From assembly GCF_006717045.1 (NCBI RefSeq), contig NZ_VFPH01000001.1, positions 1,116,001-1,180,000 on the forward strand: a DNA stretch of 64,000 nt. The letters run 5' to 3'. Origin of the DNA: Pseudonocardia cypriaca (GTDB lineage: Bacteria; Actinomycetota; Actinomycetes; Mycobacteriales; Pseudonocardiaceae). Shown in pieces: positions 24,900-33,284 of this stretch (positions are counted from its first letter, which is position 1; each line of letters starts with the position of its first letter). Position numbers and translations under genes: made by a program. The notes beneath the pieces were generated by a model, which saw only the letters and a program-made list of their open reading frames with translations, did no database searches and was not told the DNA's origin.

Positions 24900-26333
24900 A
24901 TGAGTGCTGACGGGAATGCGCGACCGGATCCGTCTGCCGAGCGCCGTCTCGCGGCCCTCCTCGAGCGGCATGCCGCCGGGCGATCGGTGGAGGCGAACCA
25001 GCAGATCCTCCTCCGAGGGGGGTCGGTGCTGTCGATGGACGGTGACGTCGGCGACTTCGCCGTCGGCGACGTGCTGATCGTCGGGGACCGGGTCGCCGCG
25101 GTCGGGGCCTCGATCTCCGCGCCGGAGGCGGTCGTCATCGACGCGCGTCACCACATCGTCATGCCGGGCTTCTGCGACCCGCACATCCACTGCTGGGAGG
25201 GCTCACTCGGCCGGATCATCCCGGAGAACATCCCCCAGACCACCGAGGACGCGATCGGCGGTGCCCCGGTGTCGGGCCGCAGCTACATGTACGCCGCCCA
25301 TCGGGCGTTCGCCCCGGCGTGCCGCCCGGAGGACATCTACGCGGGCACCCTGAACACCCTGCTGGCCGCGCTCAACGGCGGGATCACCACGGTCGTCGAC
25401 AACATGCACAACGCCCGCTCGCCCGAGCACTCCGATGCCGGGGTCGAGGCGCTGCTCGCGTCCGGGGTGCGCGGTGTGCACGCCGTCGGACGCCCTCGTG
25501 CCGGCACCTGGGCCGACCCGTTCCCGGCCGATGCCCGGCGGTTGCGGGACCGGTACTTCGGCGACGACGACGACCTGTGCTCGATGCGTCTCTTCGCGGC
25601 CGGCTTCGACGACCTCACCGACCTCCTGCCCGTCCGCAAAGAACTCGATGTGTGGTTCTCCTTCGACAGCGGGATCGAGAAGCAGGACCTCGCCCGGTTG
25701 TACGCGGATGGATCCTTCGATGGACGGGAGGCGATCAACCACGCGAACTTCCTCTCACGTGACCAGCGGCAGCTCGTGATCGACAACGGGGCGCAGGTGA
25801 ACGTGTGCCCCCGTATCGAGTCCCAGTTCCGGTACGGCCGGATCCCGTACGACGAATGGGTCGAGCAGGGGCTGCGGCCGGGGCTGAGCAACGACAACCC
25901 GATGACCTACGCGATCGACATGTTCGCCGAGATGCGTGCGCTCCACCTGGTGCAGCGGGTCGACCAGCACCGTTCCGGAAGTGCCTCGGCGACCCTGCGG
26001 GAGATCTTGCAGTCCGCCACCCAGCAGGGCGCGAACAACTGCGGCGTGGGGGACGTCGCAGGATCGCTGACTCCGGGCAAGAAGGCCGACGTCATCCTCG
26101 TCGACGCGTCGGCGCCACATCTCTTCCCCCGGAACAACGTGCTGGCCTCGGTCGTGCAGGGCGCCGGGGTGGAGTCCGTCACCGCCGTGCTCGTGAACGG
26201 CCGTGTCGTCAAGTGGGACGGCCGGCTGATCGGCGTCGACCTGGACGAGGTCCGGCGCCGCGTGCAGGAGTCCCACGACCACCTGCTCGACGCAGTGAAC
26301 TGGCCGCACGCGGCCGTCGACTTCGACGACTAG
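24900..26333 (+). CDS. amidohydrolase-superfamily enzyme
   Basis: 477 residues, an ATZ/TRZ or cytosine-deaminase-like member of the amidohydrolase superfamily. An N-terminal beta-sandwich precedes the barrel. The first metal motif HIH is at 95-97 (GFCDPHIHCW), a barrel His at 281 (INHANFLS) and the catalytic Asp near 332 (LSNDNP). The strand that normally supplies another His (in an HxxE pattern) instead reads WFSFDSGIE, at about 252-260. The C-terminus carries the GSLTPGKKADVILVD pattern. ATG 24900 lies after GAGG. It may deaminate, dehalogenate or hydrolyse a ring, but the altered metal site makes the reaction uncertain. Confidence 0.82.
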   Translation: MSADGNARPDPSAERRLAALLERHAAGRSVEANQQILLRGGSVLSMDGDVGDFAVGDVLIVGDRVAAVGASISAPEAVVIDARHHIVMPGFCDPHIHCWEGSLGRIIPENIPQTTEDAIGGAPVSGRSYMYAAHRAFAPACRPEDIYAGTLNTLLAALNGGITTVVDNMHNARSPEHSDAGVEALLASGVRGVHAVGRPRAGTWADPFPADARRLRDRYFGDDDDLCSMRLFAAGFDDLTDLLPVRKELDVWFSFDSGIEKQDLARLYADGSFDGREAINHANFLSRDQRQLVIDNGAQVNVCPRIESQFRYGRIPYDEWVEQGLRPGLSNDNPMTYAIDMFAEMRALHLVQRVDQHRSGSASATLREILQSATQQGANNCGVGDVAGSLTPGKKADVILVDASAPHLFPRNNVLASVVQGAGVESVTAVLVNGRVVKWDGRLIGVDLDEVRRRVQESHDHLLDAVNWPHAAVDFDD

Positions 26334-26414
26334 CGGAGAAGGCCGAGTCGGTTCCATCACCTCGTGGGCCTCGGCGCGTCCGATGGCCACGCGCCTCACA
26401 AAGGATGCCTTGCA

Positions 26415-27800
26415 ATGACGCAATCATCGTCGGTCGAGGCCGAACGGAGGGCCAGGCGGAACATCCGCCTGGGCTCGTTGGGCGCCGCACTCGAGTACTA
26501 CGACTTCGTCGTCTACCTCTACGTGGCGACCTTGATCGGTCAGGCGTTCTTCCCGGCCGACATGTCGCCGACGATGAGGCTGGTCCAGACCTTCGCCATC
26601 TACTCGACCGGTCTCCTGATCAGGCCGGTCGCCGGGATCCTCATCGCCAGGGTGGCCGACCGGGTCGGGCGGAAGCGGTTGTTCATCCTGACCGTTGTCG
26701 TCATGTCGGTGGCCACGCTGCTCATCGGGCTGCTGCCGACCTACGACCGGATCGGCGTGCTCGCGCCGGTGCTGCTGTTGCTGCTGCGGGTCGCCCAGGG
26801 CTGCGCGGTGGGTGGGGAGATCCCCGCGGCCGCGGTCTTCGTCACCGAGCACGCCCGGCCGGACGGCGTCGCGCGGGCTGGCGCCTTCCAGCAGATGACG
26901 GCGTACAGCGGGTTCCTGCTCGGTGCGGCGGCTGCGTTCGTGGCCGGCCTCGTGGCGACGCACCTGACACCGGAGCTGCCCTCGCTCGCATGGCGGCTTC
27001 CGTTCGTCGTCGGCGGGTTGCTCGGGGTCGTGGCGATCTACCTGCGACGCAGGATCGACGAGACGCCCGCATTCGTCCGCGAGACCGTCGAGGAGGGCAA
27101 GCGTCCGGCCGCTCCGGTTCGTGAGGTGCTCGGCAAGCACCGCCGTGCGGTCGGGTACGCGGTCCTCCTCGTCATCGCCCTGACGCTCGTGAACATCACC
27201 TACTTCAACTTCTGGCCGACCTACCTGCAGACCGTCCTCGGCTACTCCTCGACGACGTCGCTGGCCGCCAGCCTGATCTCGATCGCGGGCGCGATGGCGG
27301 CCATGCCGGCATGGGGTTACGTCGCCGACCGGTACGGCTGGAGCCGGATGCTGCTCTGGGCCGGTCTGTCGACCGCGGCGACCACGGTGTTGCTCCTGGT
27401 CGTCATCCCCGCCCTGCCTCCGGGATCCGGGCTCGCCGTGTGGGTGCAACTGCCCGCGGCGCTGTCGGCCGGTGGGATCGCGGCCTCAGCCCCTGGCCTG
27501 GTCTCTGCCATCTTCCCGACCGAGGTGCGACAGACCGGCTTCTCGCTGCCGTACAACCTGGTCGTCGCGGTGCTAGGCGGCTTCCTCAACCTGATCCTGG
27601 TGTGGCTGGTCGCGAACGTCGGGCTCGGGGCGCCCATGTACGTGGTGCTGGTCGCGTGCGGCCTGACGACCGTCGCCGCCTTCGTCGTCCTGCGGGTCCC
27701 CATCCACCTCGGCCGAGGAGCCCGTCCGACCCACGGGTTCTCGAAGGCCGGCGACCCCGCAGCAACCGGCCGGCCCGGACTCGAAGGAGCGATGTCATGA
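26415..27800 (+). CDS. MFS transporter, metabolite:H+ symporter (MHS) type
   Basis: 461 residues, about twelve membrane segments. The MHS signature LEYYDFVVYLYVA lies near residues 25-37, followed by RPVAGILIARVADRVGRKR in the loop between helices 2 and 3 and the GCAVGGEIPAA motif in helix 4. MHS carriers import citrate, shikimate, proline-betaine or aromatic acids. Located between an amidohydrolase and an FAH-type enzyme, it probably imports the operon's substrate. ATG 26415 follows AAAGGA; an upstream ATG at 26364 is less likely. Its stop overlaps the next start by ATGA. Confidence 0.86.
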   Translation: MTQSSSVEAERRARRNIRLGSLGAALEYYDFVVYLYVATLIGQAFFPADMSPTMRLVQTFAIYSTGLLIRPVAGILIARVADRVGRKRLFILTVVVMSVATLLIGLLPTYDRIGVLAPVLLLLLRVAQGCAVGGEIPAAAVFVTEHARPDGVARAGAFQQMTAYSGFLLGAAAAFVAGLVATHLTPELPSLAWRLPFVVGGLLGVVAIYLRRRIDETPAFVRETVEEGKRPAAPVREVLGKHRRAVGYAVLLVIALTLVNITYFNFWPTYLQTVLGYSSTTSLAASLISIAGAMAAMPAWGYVADRYGWSRMLLWAGLSTAATTVLLLVVIPALPPGSGLAVWVQLPAALSAGGIAASAPGLVSAIFPTEVRQTGFSLPYNLVVAVLGGFLNLILVWLVANVGLGAPMYVVLVACGLTTVAAFVVLRVPIHLGRGARPTHGFSKAGDPAATGRPGLEGAMS

Positions 27801-28756
27801 AGTGGGTCACCTACGAGGCGGGAGACGGCGTCCGCACCGGCGTGCTCGACGGCGGGTCCGTCCGAGGGCTCGCCGCGGGCACGACCCTGGAGGGGCTGCT
27901 GGCGAGCGGCGGTCTCACCGAGGCGGGGGAGGACGCGCGGCGCGCGCCCGCGGAGGTCCGCGCACTGGCCGAGGTGCGGCTGCTCGCCCCGCTGCGTCGT
28001 CCGCCGTCGGTGCGGGACGGGCTGTGCTTCCTCGACCACCTCCGCGGGTGCTACCGGGCGCTCGGCCGGGACGTCCGGTTGGCCGAGGTGTGGTCGCGGA
28101 GCCCCGCCTTCTACTTCGCCAACGCCGACGCGATCGTCGGGCCGTACGACGACGTCCCGATCTCGCCGGGTTCCACGATGTTCGACTTCGAGCTCGAGCT
28201 CGGCGCCGTGATCGGGCGGGGTGGCCGCGACCTGCACCCGCACCGCGCCGAGGAGCACATCGCCGGCTTCACGCTCTACAACGACTGGACCGCGCGCGAC
28301 CACCAGGTCGTGGACATGGCCCAGGGCATCGGGATGGCCAAGAGCAAGGACAGCGCCATCACGCTGGGGCCTGCGCTGGTCACCGTCGACGAGCTCGAAC
28401 CGCACCGCCGGGACGGGCGTCTGGTGCTCGAGCTGTCCGCGACGGTCAACGGTGAGGAGCTGACCCGGGGAACGCTCGCCCAGATGGACTGGACCTTCGG
28501 CGAGCTACTCGCCTACATCTCGCGGGGGACGGATCTCCCGCCGGGTGCGGTGATCGGGTCCGGCACGGTTCCCGGTGGCTGCCTGCTCGAGCACGTAGAC
28601 ACCTCTGAGCTGGGAGATTTCCCGCGCTGGCTGCAGCCGGGGGACGTGGTTAGCCTCAGTGGGGTGGGGCTGGGGGAGACCCGGCAGACCGTGACGCAGG
28701 GGATCGACGTCATCCCGCTGCGACTCGAGGAGGAGTCCCGTGCCGGACGTCGATGA
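27797..28756 (+). CDS. fumarylacetoacetate hydrolase (FAH) family protein
   Basis: 319 residues with the FAH fold in its C-terminal two thirds. Metal ligands are visible as Glu132 and Glu134 (DFELELG) and Asp163 (YNDWTARD), and KSKDSA supplies the usual active-site lysine region. The full-length family pattern is closer to ureidoglycolate lyase/2-keto acid C-C hydrolase-type members than to the gentisate-pathway enzyme at 6977. It would cleave a carbon-carbon bond in a beta-diketone or keto acid derived from the imported compound. It overlaps the transporter stop by ATGA and the ligase start by 17 bp. Confidence 0.83.
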   Translation: MKWVTYEAGDGVRTGVLDGGSVRGLAAGTTLEGLLASGGLTEAGEDARRAPAEVRALAEVRLLAPLRRPPSVRDGLCFLDHLRGCYRALGRDVRLAEVWSRSPAFYFANADAIVGPYDDVPISPGSTMFDFELELGAVIGRGGRDLHPHRAEEHIAGFTLYNDWTARDHQVVDMAQGIGMAKSKDSAITLGPALVTVDELEPHRRDGRLVLELSATVNGEELTRGTLAQMDWTFGELLAYISRGTDLPPGAVIGSGTVPGGCLLEHVDTSELGDFPRWLQPGDVVSLSGVGLGETRQTVTQGIDVIPLRLEEESRAGRR

Positions 28757-30275
28757 CACCGTTGAGCGCTGGCTGAGCGAGTACGCGGCGCCCGACGCGA
28801 ACGTCGCCACCCTGCTCTGCGACCGCCACGACCCGGACGCGGTCGCCTTCCGGTTCGTGGACGAGGACCTGGCCGGGTCGACGCTGACCTACGGCGAGCT
28901 CGGCGACCGGTCCCGGCGCCTCGCCACCGGCCTCGCCGACCGGGGGGTGGAGCGTGGGGACCGGGTGGCGGTCCTGATGTCCAAGCGCCCCGAGCTCGTC
29001 GTCGCGCTGCTGGCGCTGTGGCGGCTGGGTGCGGTGCACGTGCCGCTGTTCACGGCCTTCGCCGGCGGCGCGATCCGGCTGCGGGTCGAGAGCGCGCAGA
29101 CCCGGCTGGTCCTGACCGAGCCGGAGCAGCGGGCGAAGCTCGACGCGCTCGAGGGTGTCGACGTGCTCGAGACCGGCCCGGACGTCGACCGGCTCGTCGG
29201 CGACAGCGCGCCGTGGACCACGTCCGAGGCGGTCGGCGGCGACGGCGCCTTCCTGCAGCTCTACACCAGCGGCACGACCGGGAAGCCGAAGGGCGTCGTC
29301 GTTCCCGTGCGGGCGCTCGCCGCTTTCCAGACCTACCTGCACTACGGGCTCGACGTGCGGGCCGAGGACGTCTACTGGAACGCGGCGGACCCGGGCTGGG
29401 CCTACGGGCTCTACTACGGCGTCGTTGCGCCCATGGTGGGCGGGCGGGCCAACCTGCTGTCCCGTGGGACGTTCACCCCCGGGTCGACAGCGGCCGTGAT
29501 GCAGCGGTTCGGCGTCACCAACTTCGCCGGTGCCCCCACCATGTACCGGGCGATGAGCAAGGCGGCGGCCGGGCCGGTCCCGCTACGCCGGGCATCGTCC
29601 GCCGGTGAGCCGCTCACCCCGGACGTGGTGGAGTGGGGGAAGACGACGTTCGGGGTCCCGATCGCGGACCACTACGGCCAGACCGAGCTGGGCATGGTCA
29701 TCGGCAACCATTGGCACGAGGACGTCGCTCGGCCGATCCGGGCGGGCTCGATGGGGCATCCGCTGCCCGGCTTCGTCGCCGGTGCGGTGGACGGCCAGAT
29801 CGCCGTCGACGCGTCGGCGAGCCGGTTGTTCTGGTTCGAGGGCTACCAGGACGCACCGGAGAAGTCGGCCGAACGCTTCATCGAGGCCGGGAGGTGGTAC
29901 CTGACCGGCGACGCCGGCCGCACGGACGAGGACGGGTACTTCTTCTTCACGGCCCGCGACGACGACGTCATCCTGGCCTCGGGGTATCGCATCGGTCCGT
30001 TCGACGTCGAGAGCGTGCTGGTCACGCACCCCGCGGTCGTCGACGTGGCCGTGGTCGGGCGGCCGGACCCCGAAGGCGTCCGCGGCGAGGTCGTCGAGGC
30101 GTTCGTCGTCACGAGCGCCCCACCGGAAGCGCACGACGCGCTGGCCCGGGAGCTCCAGGTCCTCGTCCGGGACACGTACTCGCGCCACGCCTACCCGCGT
30201 ACGGTCCACTTCGTCGATGCGCTGCCGAAGACGCCGAGCGGCAAGATCCAGCGATTCCTGTTGCGGCGGGGCTGA
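28740..30275 (+). CDS. AMP-forming acyl-CoA synthetase (ACSM/acetyl-CoA synthetase-like)
   Basis: 511 residues, an ANL-superfamily ligase. The P-loop YTSGTTGKPKG is at 175-185, a DPGWAYGLYYG motif follows (as in medium-chain and acetyl-CoA synthetases), then YGQTE near 323-327, and the C-terminal PSGKIQR supplies the catalytic lysine. It activates a carboxylic acid to its CoA thioester with ATP. It is the last enzyme gene before lysR, overlapping the FAH gene by 17 bp. The substrate may be the product of the preceding hydrolases (inference). Confidence 0.86.
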   Translation: MPDVDDTVERWLSEYAAPDANVATLLCDRHDPDAVAFRFVDEDLAGSTLTYGELGDRSRRLATGLADRGVERGDRVAVLMSKRPELVVALLALWRLGAVHVPLFTAFAGGAIRLRVESAQTRLVLTEPEQRAKLDALEGVDVLETGPDVDRLVGDSAPWTTSEAVGGDGAFLQLYTSGTTGKPKGVVVPVRALAAFQTYLHYGLDVRAEDVYWNAADPGWAYGLYYGVVAPMVGGRANLLSRGTFTPGSTAAVMQRFGVTNFAGAPTMYRAMSKAAAGPVPLRRASSAGEPLTPDVVEWGKTTFGVPIADHYGQTELGMVIGNHWHEDVARPIRAGSMGHPLPGFVAGAVDGQIAVDASASRLFWFEGYQDAPEKSAERFIEAGRWYLTGDAGRTDEDGYFFFTARDDDVILASGYRIGPFDVESVLVTHPAVVDVAVVGRPDPEGVRGEVVEAFVVTSAPPEAHDALARELQVLVRDTYSRHAYPRTVHFVDALPKTPSGKIQRFLLRRG

Positions 30276-30277
30276 GC

Positions 30278-30300
30278 ACGTATTCTTCCGAGGAATACGT
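30278..30300. promoter_or_regulatory. candidate LysR operator (near-perfect 23-bp dyad)
   Basis: A 23-bp dyad with arms ACGTATTC/GAATACGT and only one inner mismatch starts 2 bases after the ligase stop and ends 81 bases before lysR. Its core ATTCTTCCGAGGAAT (30282-30296) has the LysR T-N11-A shape and matches the core at 22711-22725 at 12 of 15 positions. Its AT-rich sequence stands out from the surrounding DNA. It could also form a terminator-like hairpin, though only a short T run (TTTGTT) follows. Confidence 0.55.
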
Positions 30301-30381
30301 TTGTTACGGTGGCGGAGGTACAGCCGTGACAGCGCCACCCGGATCGCCGGCGCGGCCGAGCGGCCGGGACGGGGTGATCCG

Positions 30382-31299
30382 GTGGACATCCGGCAGATCC
30401 AGTACTTCACGACAATCGTCCGCGAGGGGAGCTTCAGCCGCGCCGCCCGCAAGCTGTACGTCGGCCAGCCCGCTCTCAGCAAGCAGGTCCAGGCGCTCGA
30501 GCGCGAGTTGGGCGTCGAGCTACTGGTGCGACTTCCCGAAGGCGTCCGTCCGACGGTCGCCGGTGCCCGCCTCGACGAGATGGCCCAGACCCTTCTCGGC
30601 TACGTGGACGACATCAGGTCGGCGGTTCGGGAGGCTGCTGCATCGCTGGTGGGAACCGTGCGACTCGGCCTGTCGCCGTCGCTCGTCCCCGGGCTGGCCG
30701 GTTACCTGGAGGAACGGTTCGCCGATGAGCACGAGCAGGCCCGTATCGAGATCGTCGAGGCCTTGCCGATGTTCCTCGGGGAATGGGTCGAGGAGGGGCG
30801 ACTGGACCTCGGCATCTTCACCCATCAGCCCTGTCACGCGAACCCGCACCTGTCGGTCACCGCACTCGGTTCGGACGAGATGCTGCTCGTCGCGAGGCAG
30901 GGCATGCTTCCCGACGTCGGCGACCACGCCACCCCGGGCGTTCTCCAGTCCCTTCGGCTGGTCCTGACTCCGGGCTTTCGCGATCTACTGCGCGCGAGCG
31001 TCGAGCTGGGGCAGGTCGCGGAGGACATCGGTTCCCGCACGGACTCCATCCACCGGGTCAGGGACCTCGTGGCGCGGGGGGAGTTCTGCTCCGTCCTGCC
31101 GCACACGTTCGTTCGGGACGACCTGGACGCAGGCCTGTTCGAAGCCGTGGCATTCGCGCCGGTACTGGAGCGGCAGGTCGTGGCGGCCACCCGCGCGGGA
31201 CGTCGGTGCTCGCCGGCCGTGCGTGCCGTCATCGAGATGGTGCGGGTACGGCTCGGCGAGTTCGCCGAACTGCGTGACCGCGCCCGGTCGGCGAGCTGA
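30382..31299 (+). CDS. LysR-family transcriptional regulator
   Basis: 305 residues. N-terminal LysR HTH (1-60) opens with VDIRQIQYFTTIVREGSFSRAA and continues with LYVGQPALSKQVQALERELG. A periplasmic-binding-like effector domain (about 90-295) follows. GTG 30382 gives the standard start. It is encoded downstream of the operon it probably controls, in the same direction, with a near-perfect dyad immediately upstream; a related dyad precedes the first gene at 22929. LysR regulators typically activate catabolic operons when a pathway intermediate binds. Confidence 0.88.
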   Translation: MDIRQIQYFTTIVREGSFSRAARKLYVGQPALSKQVQALERELGVELLVRLPEGVRPTVAGARLDEMAQTLLGYVDDIRSAVREAAASLVGTVRLGLSPSLVPGLAGYLEERFADEHEQARIEIVEALPMFLGEWVEEGRLDLGIFTHQPCHANPHLSVTALGSDEMLLVARQGMLPDVGDHATPGVLQSLRLVLTPGFRDLLRASVELGQVAEDIGSRTDSIHRVRDLVARGEFCSVLPHTFVRDDLDAGLFEAVAFAPVLERQVVAATRAGRRCSPAVRAVIEMVRVRLGEFAELRDRARSAS

Positions 31300-31301
31300 G
31301 G

Positions 31302-31391
31302 GTCGTACGGGCGCTGACCGTCGGGGTTCTGACGACCCGGGACGACGTCGACCCGGACCGCATCGGGGCGCTGGGGATCCTGACGATCACC
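31302..31391 (+). pseudogene. alpha/beta-hydrolase fragment (possible remnant)
   Basis: Between lysR and the convergent SDR gene, one plus-strand frame reads VVRALTVGVLTTRDDVDP followed by DRIGALGI. This resembles the segment just before the nucleophile elbow of dienelactone-hydrolase-like and YcjY-like alpha/beta hydrolases (usually RxDVDPDRIGALGIC). After it the reading diverges into the SDR's 3' end with no catalytic Ser. No start or remaining domain is present. It may be the relic of a deleted gene, or a chance similarity in GC-rich DNA. Confidence 0.35.
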
Positions 31392-32358
31392 CCGCCTGGC
31401 GTGGCCCGGGGTGCGGTTGCGGCGCGGTGAAGGACACCTTCGCCAGTTCCTGGGAAACGCGCCAGACGCGCTCGGCGTCCTCGGTGCTGCGGAGCGGGCG
31501 GTAGAGGGTCTGCTCGGCGGGGGCGCCGGAGAGGCCGCCGAACCCGTTCGGACCGTAGAACCGGCCGCCGCGGGCGTCGGGGGAGGTCGCGGCGTACAGC
31601 GCCGGCAGCACGGCTGTCTCGACCGTCCCCATGACGCCCCAGCGGGACAGCATTCGGATCAGGCGGTACTGGGGGACGGCCTGGTCGCGTCCCATGTGCG
31701 GTTGGGCGGCGAGCAGGTTGGTCGGGGCGACTCCGGGGTGGGAGATGTTGCTGGTGATGCCCCAGCCGCCCGCCTGGCTGCGCCGGTCGAGCTCCAGGCC
31801 GAAGAGCCCGAAAGCGATCTTGGACTGGGCGTAGGCGCCGCGGCTGGCGTAGCTGCGTTCCCAGTTCAGGTCGTCCCAGCTGATGGTGCCGAAGCGGGCG
31901 GCGAGGCTGAGCTGGTTGGTGATGCGGGCGTGGCCGGAGCGCAGCAGCGGCAGCAGGTGGGCGATGAGGGCGACGTGGCCGAGGTGGTTGGTGCCGAACT
32001 GCAGCTCGAACCCGTCGGTGGTGGTCAGCCGGTCCGGGGGCTCCATGACGCCGGCGTTGTTGACGAGGATGTGGATCGGCCGGCCCTCGGCCCGCAGGGT
32101 CTCGCCGAGGGCGGCGACGGAGGCGAGCGAGGACAGGTCGAGCTCGCGCAGCGAGACGTGCGCGCCGGGCACCTGGTCGGCGATCCTGCCGATCGCGGCG
32201 TGTCCCTTGGCCGGGTTGCGGACGGGCATGACGACCTCGGCGCCTGCGGCGGCGAGGCGGGTGGCGAGACCGAGGCCGAAGCCGTCGCTGGCGCCGGTGA
32301 CGACGGCGCGCTTGCCGGTCAGGTCGGGGACGGTGATGTCGGGGCGGGTGCGTGGCAT
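31387..32358 (-). CDS. SDR oxidoreductase (WWOX/retinol dehydrogenase-like)
   Basis: 323 residues. The TGASDGFG motif is at about 21-28, NNAG at about 99-102, and the active-site YAQSK pattern is near 176-180. The overall pattern (TNHLGHVALIAHLLPLL, then NISHPGVAPTNL) matches the retinol dehydrogenase/protochlorophyllide reductase-like SDRs common in actinobacteria. ATG 32358 opens with a 15-residue leader before the cofactor motif, usual for this group. It lies 55 bp downstream of a DUF3159 membrane-protein gene, and both are divergent from the XRE/MmyB regulator at 33285, making a third regulator-oxidoreductase module. Confidence 0.85.
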   Translation of the reverse strand: MPRTRPDITVPDLTGKRAVVTGASDGFGLGLATRLAAAGAEVVMPVRNPAKGHAAIGRIADQVPGAHVSLRELDLSSLASVAALGETLRAEGRPIHILVNNAGVMEPPDRLTTTDGFELQFGTNHLGHVALIAHLLPLLRSGHARITNQLSLAARFGTISWDDLNWERSYASRGAYAQSKIAFGLFGLELDRRSQAGGWGITSNISHPGVAPTNLLAAQPHMGRDQAVPQYRLIRMLSRWGVMGTVETAVLPALYAATSPDARGGRFYGPNGFGGLSGAPAEQTLYRPLRSTEDAERVWRVSQELAKVSFTAPQPHPGPRQAG

Positions 32359-32413
32359 GACGGTGCTCCTGGTGGTTGGTCCTGCATCCGGCTCGGCGGT
32401 CGTGCGGGGCCGG

Positions 32414-33097
32414 TCAGCTGCGGGGGGTCGGGGTGGCGGCGGCCGAGCGGCGGATCGCGCGGCGGGCGGCGGCGACGGTGAAGGCGGCCAGCACGAAGGG
32501 CACCGGCATGACGGCGACGTCCATGGCGGCCATGGCGGCCAGCTGGTCGGTGAGGTAGAGCACCCCGCCGAGGACGAAGTTGACGAAGCAGATGCCTGCC
32601 GCGATCAGCGACGTGACGTTGTAGACGCGCCGCAGCGCGGGGTGCCGGCGCCAGTTGCGAGGCCCGCGGGCCAGGCGGTTGAGCGCGACCCCGGTCAGGG
32701 GCCGCCCGACGAGCACCGAGCCGAGGAAGGCCAGCACCCATCCGGCGGGCAGCAGGGTGGGGACGAGGAAGAAGCCCCGCGCTTCCCCGGTGAGGGCGGC
32801 GACCAGCGCGCACCCGGCGGCGACGACCAGGCCGATCAGTGCCACCCTGAGGGACTCCCGGCGCACGAGCCGCACGCCGAAGGCCACGGATGCGGCCCCG
32901 GCGAGGGCGATGAACGCCCAGGTCAGCCCGGCGACGGCGTTGGCGATGACGAACGCGACCGTGGGAGCGGAGGCGATGGCGACCCCGGTCCAGCCCCCCG
33001 ACCTCTCCACGGCCCGACGCGTGGCCGTGGCGATGGTCGGCCGCTCGTCGTCGACGGTGAGGCCTCGCTGCGGCGCCGTGGCCATCTCGCTGTCCAT
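32414..33097 (-). CDS. DUF3159-like membrane protein
   Basis: 227 residues with a hydrophilic N-terminus (about 1-42) and five to six membrane segments. The GWTGVAIASAPTVAFVIANAV start, the GEARGFFLVPTLLPAGW centre and GRPLTGV pattern resemble the actinobacterial DUF3159 family, of unknown function. ATG 33097 follows GGAGGAACG; the frame stays open upstream but that part is Arg/Ser-rich and lies over the promoter of the divergent regulator gene. It is probably the first gene of a two-gene operon with the SDR. Confidence 0.72.
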   Translation of the reverse strand: MDSEMATAPQRGLTVDDERPTIATATRRAVERSGGWTGVAIASAPTVAFVIANAVAGLTWAFIALAGAASVAFGVRLVRRESLRVALIGLVVAAGCALVAALTGEARGFFLVPTLLPAGWVLAFLGSVLVGRPLTGVALNRLARGPRNWRRHPALRRVYNVTSLIAAGICFVNFVLGGVLYLTDQLAAMAAMDVAVMPVPFVLAAFTVAAARRAIRRSAAATPTPRS

Positions 33098-33245
33098 GCG
33101 TCGTTCCTCCGTGGGTGCTGGATGTGCCATCGAGACTCGCTCGTCGCCGGAAGGACATCCACGGCCTCCCGATCCGTGGCTGAGCGAGCCACCGCGGCCG
33201 CCCGATGGGGGGCTCGACGAGCCGTGGCTGGCCGCGCCCACTGCC

Positions 33246-33265
33246 GGTAGGAACGACGCAGCACC
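33246..33265. promoter_or_regulatory. possible regulator-binding element (GGTAG...CAGnACC)
   Basis: GGTAGGAACGACGCAGCACC lies in the divergent spacer between the DUF3159/SDR genes and the XRE/MmyB gene, 19 bases before the regulator start. It resembles elements at 2496 and 20933, with a different inner spacing. The same spacer also has GTGGCT-GAGCG-AGCCAC near 33176. Confidence 0.25.
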
Positions 33266-33284
33266 GAGGACCAGGAGGCAGGCC

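Noticed and set aside
28740..30275. Acyl-CoA ligase as part of the sdg salicylate pathway
   Set aside because: It lies 15 kb away in a different operon with its own LysR regulator and has acetyl/medium-chain ligase motifs rather than aryl-acid ones.
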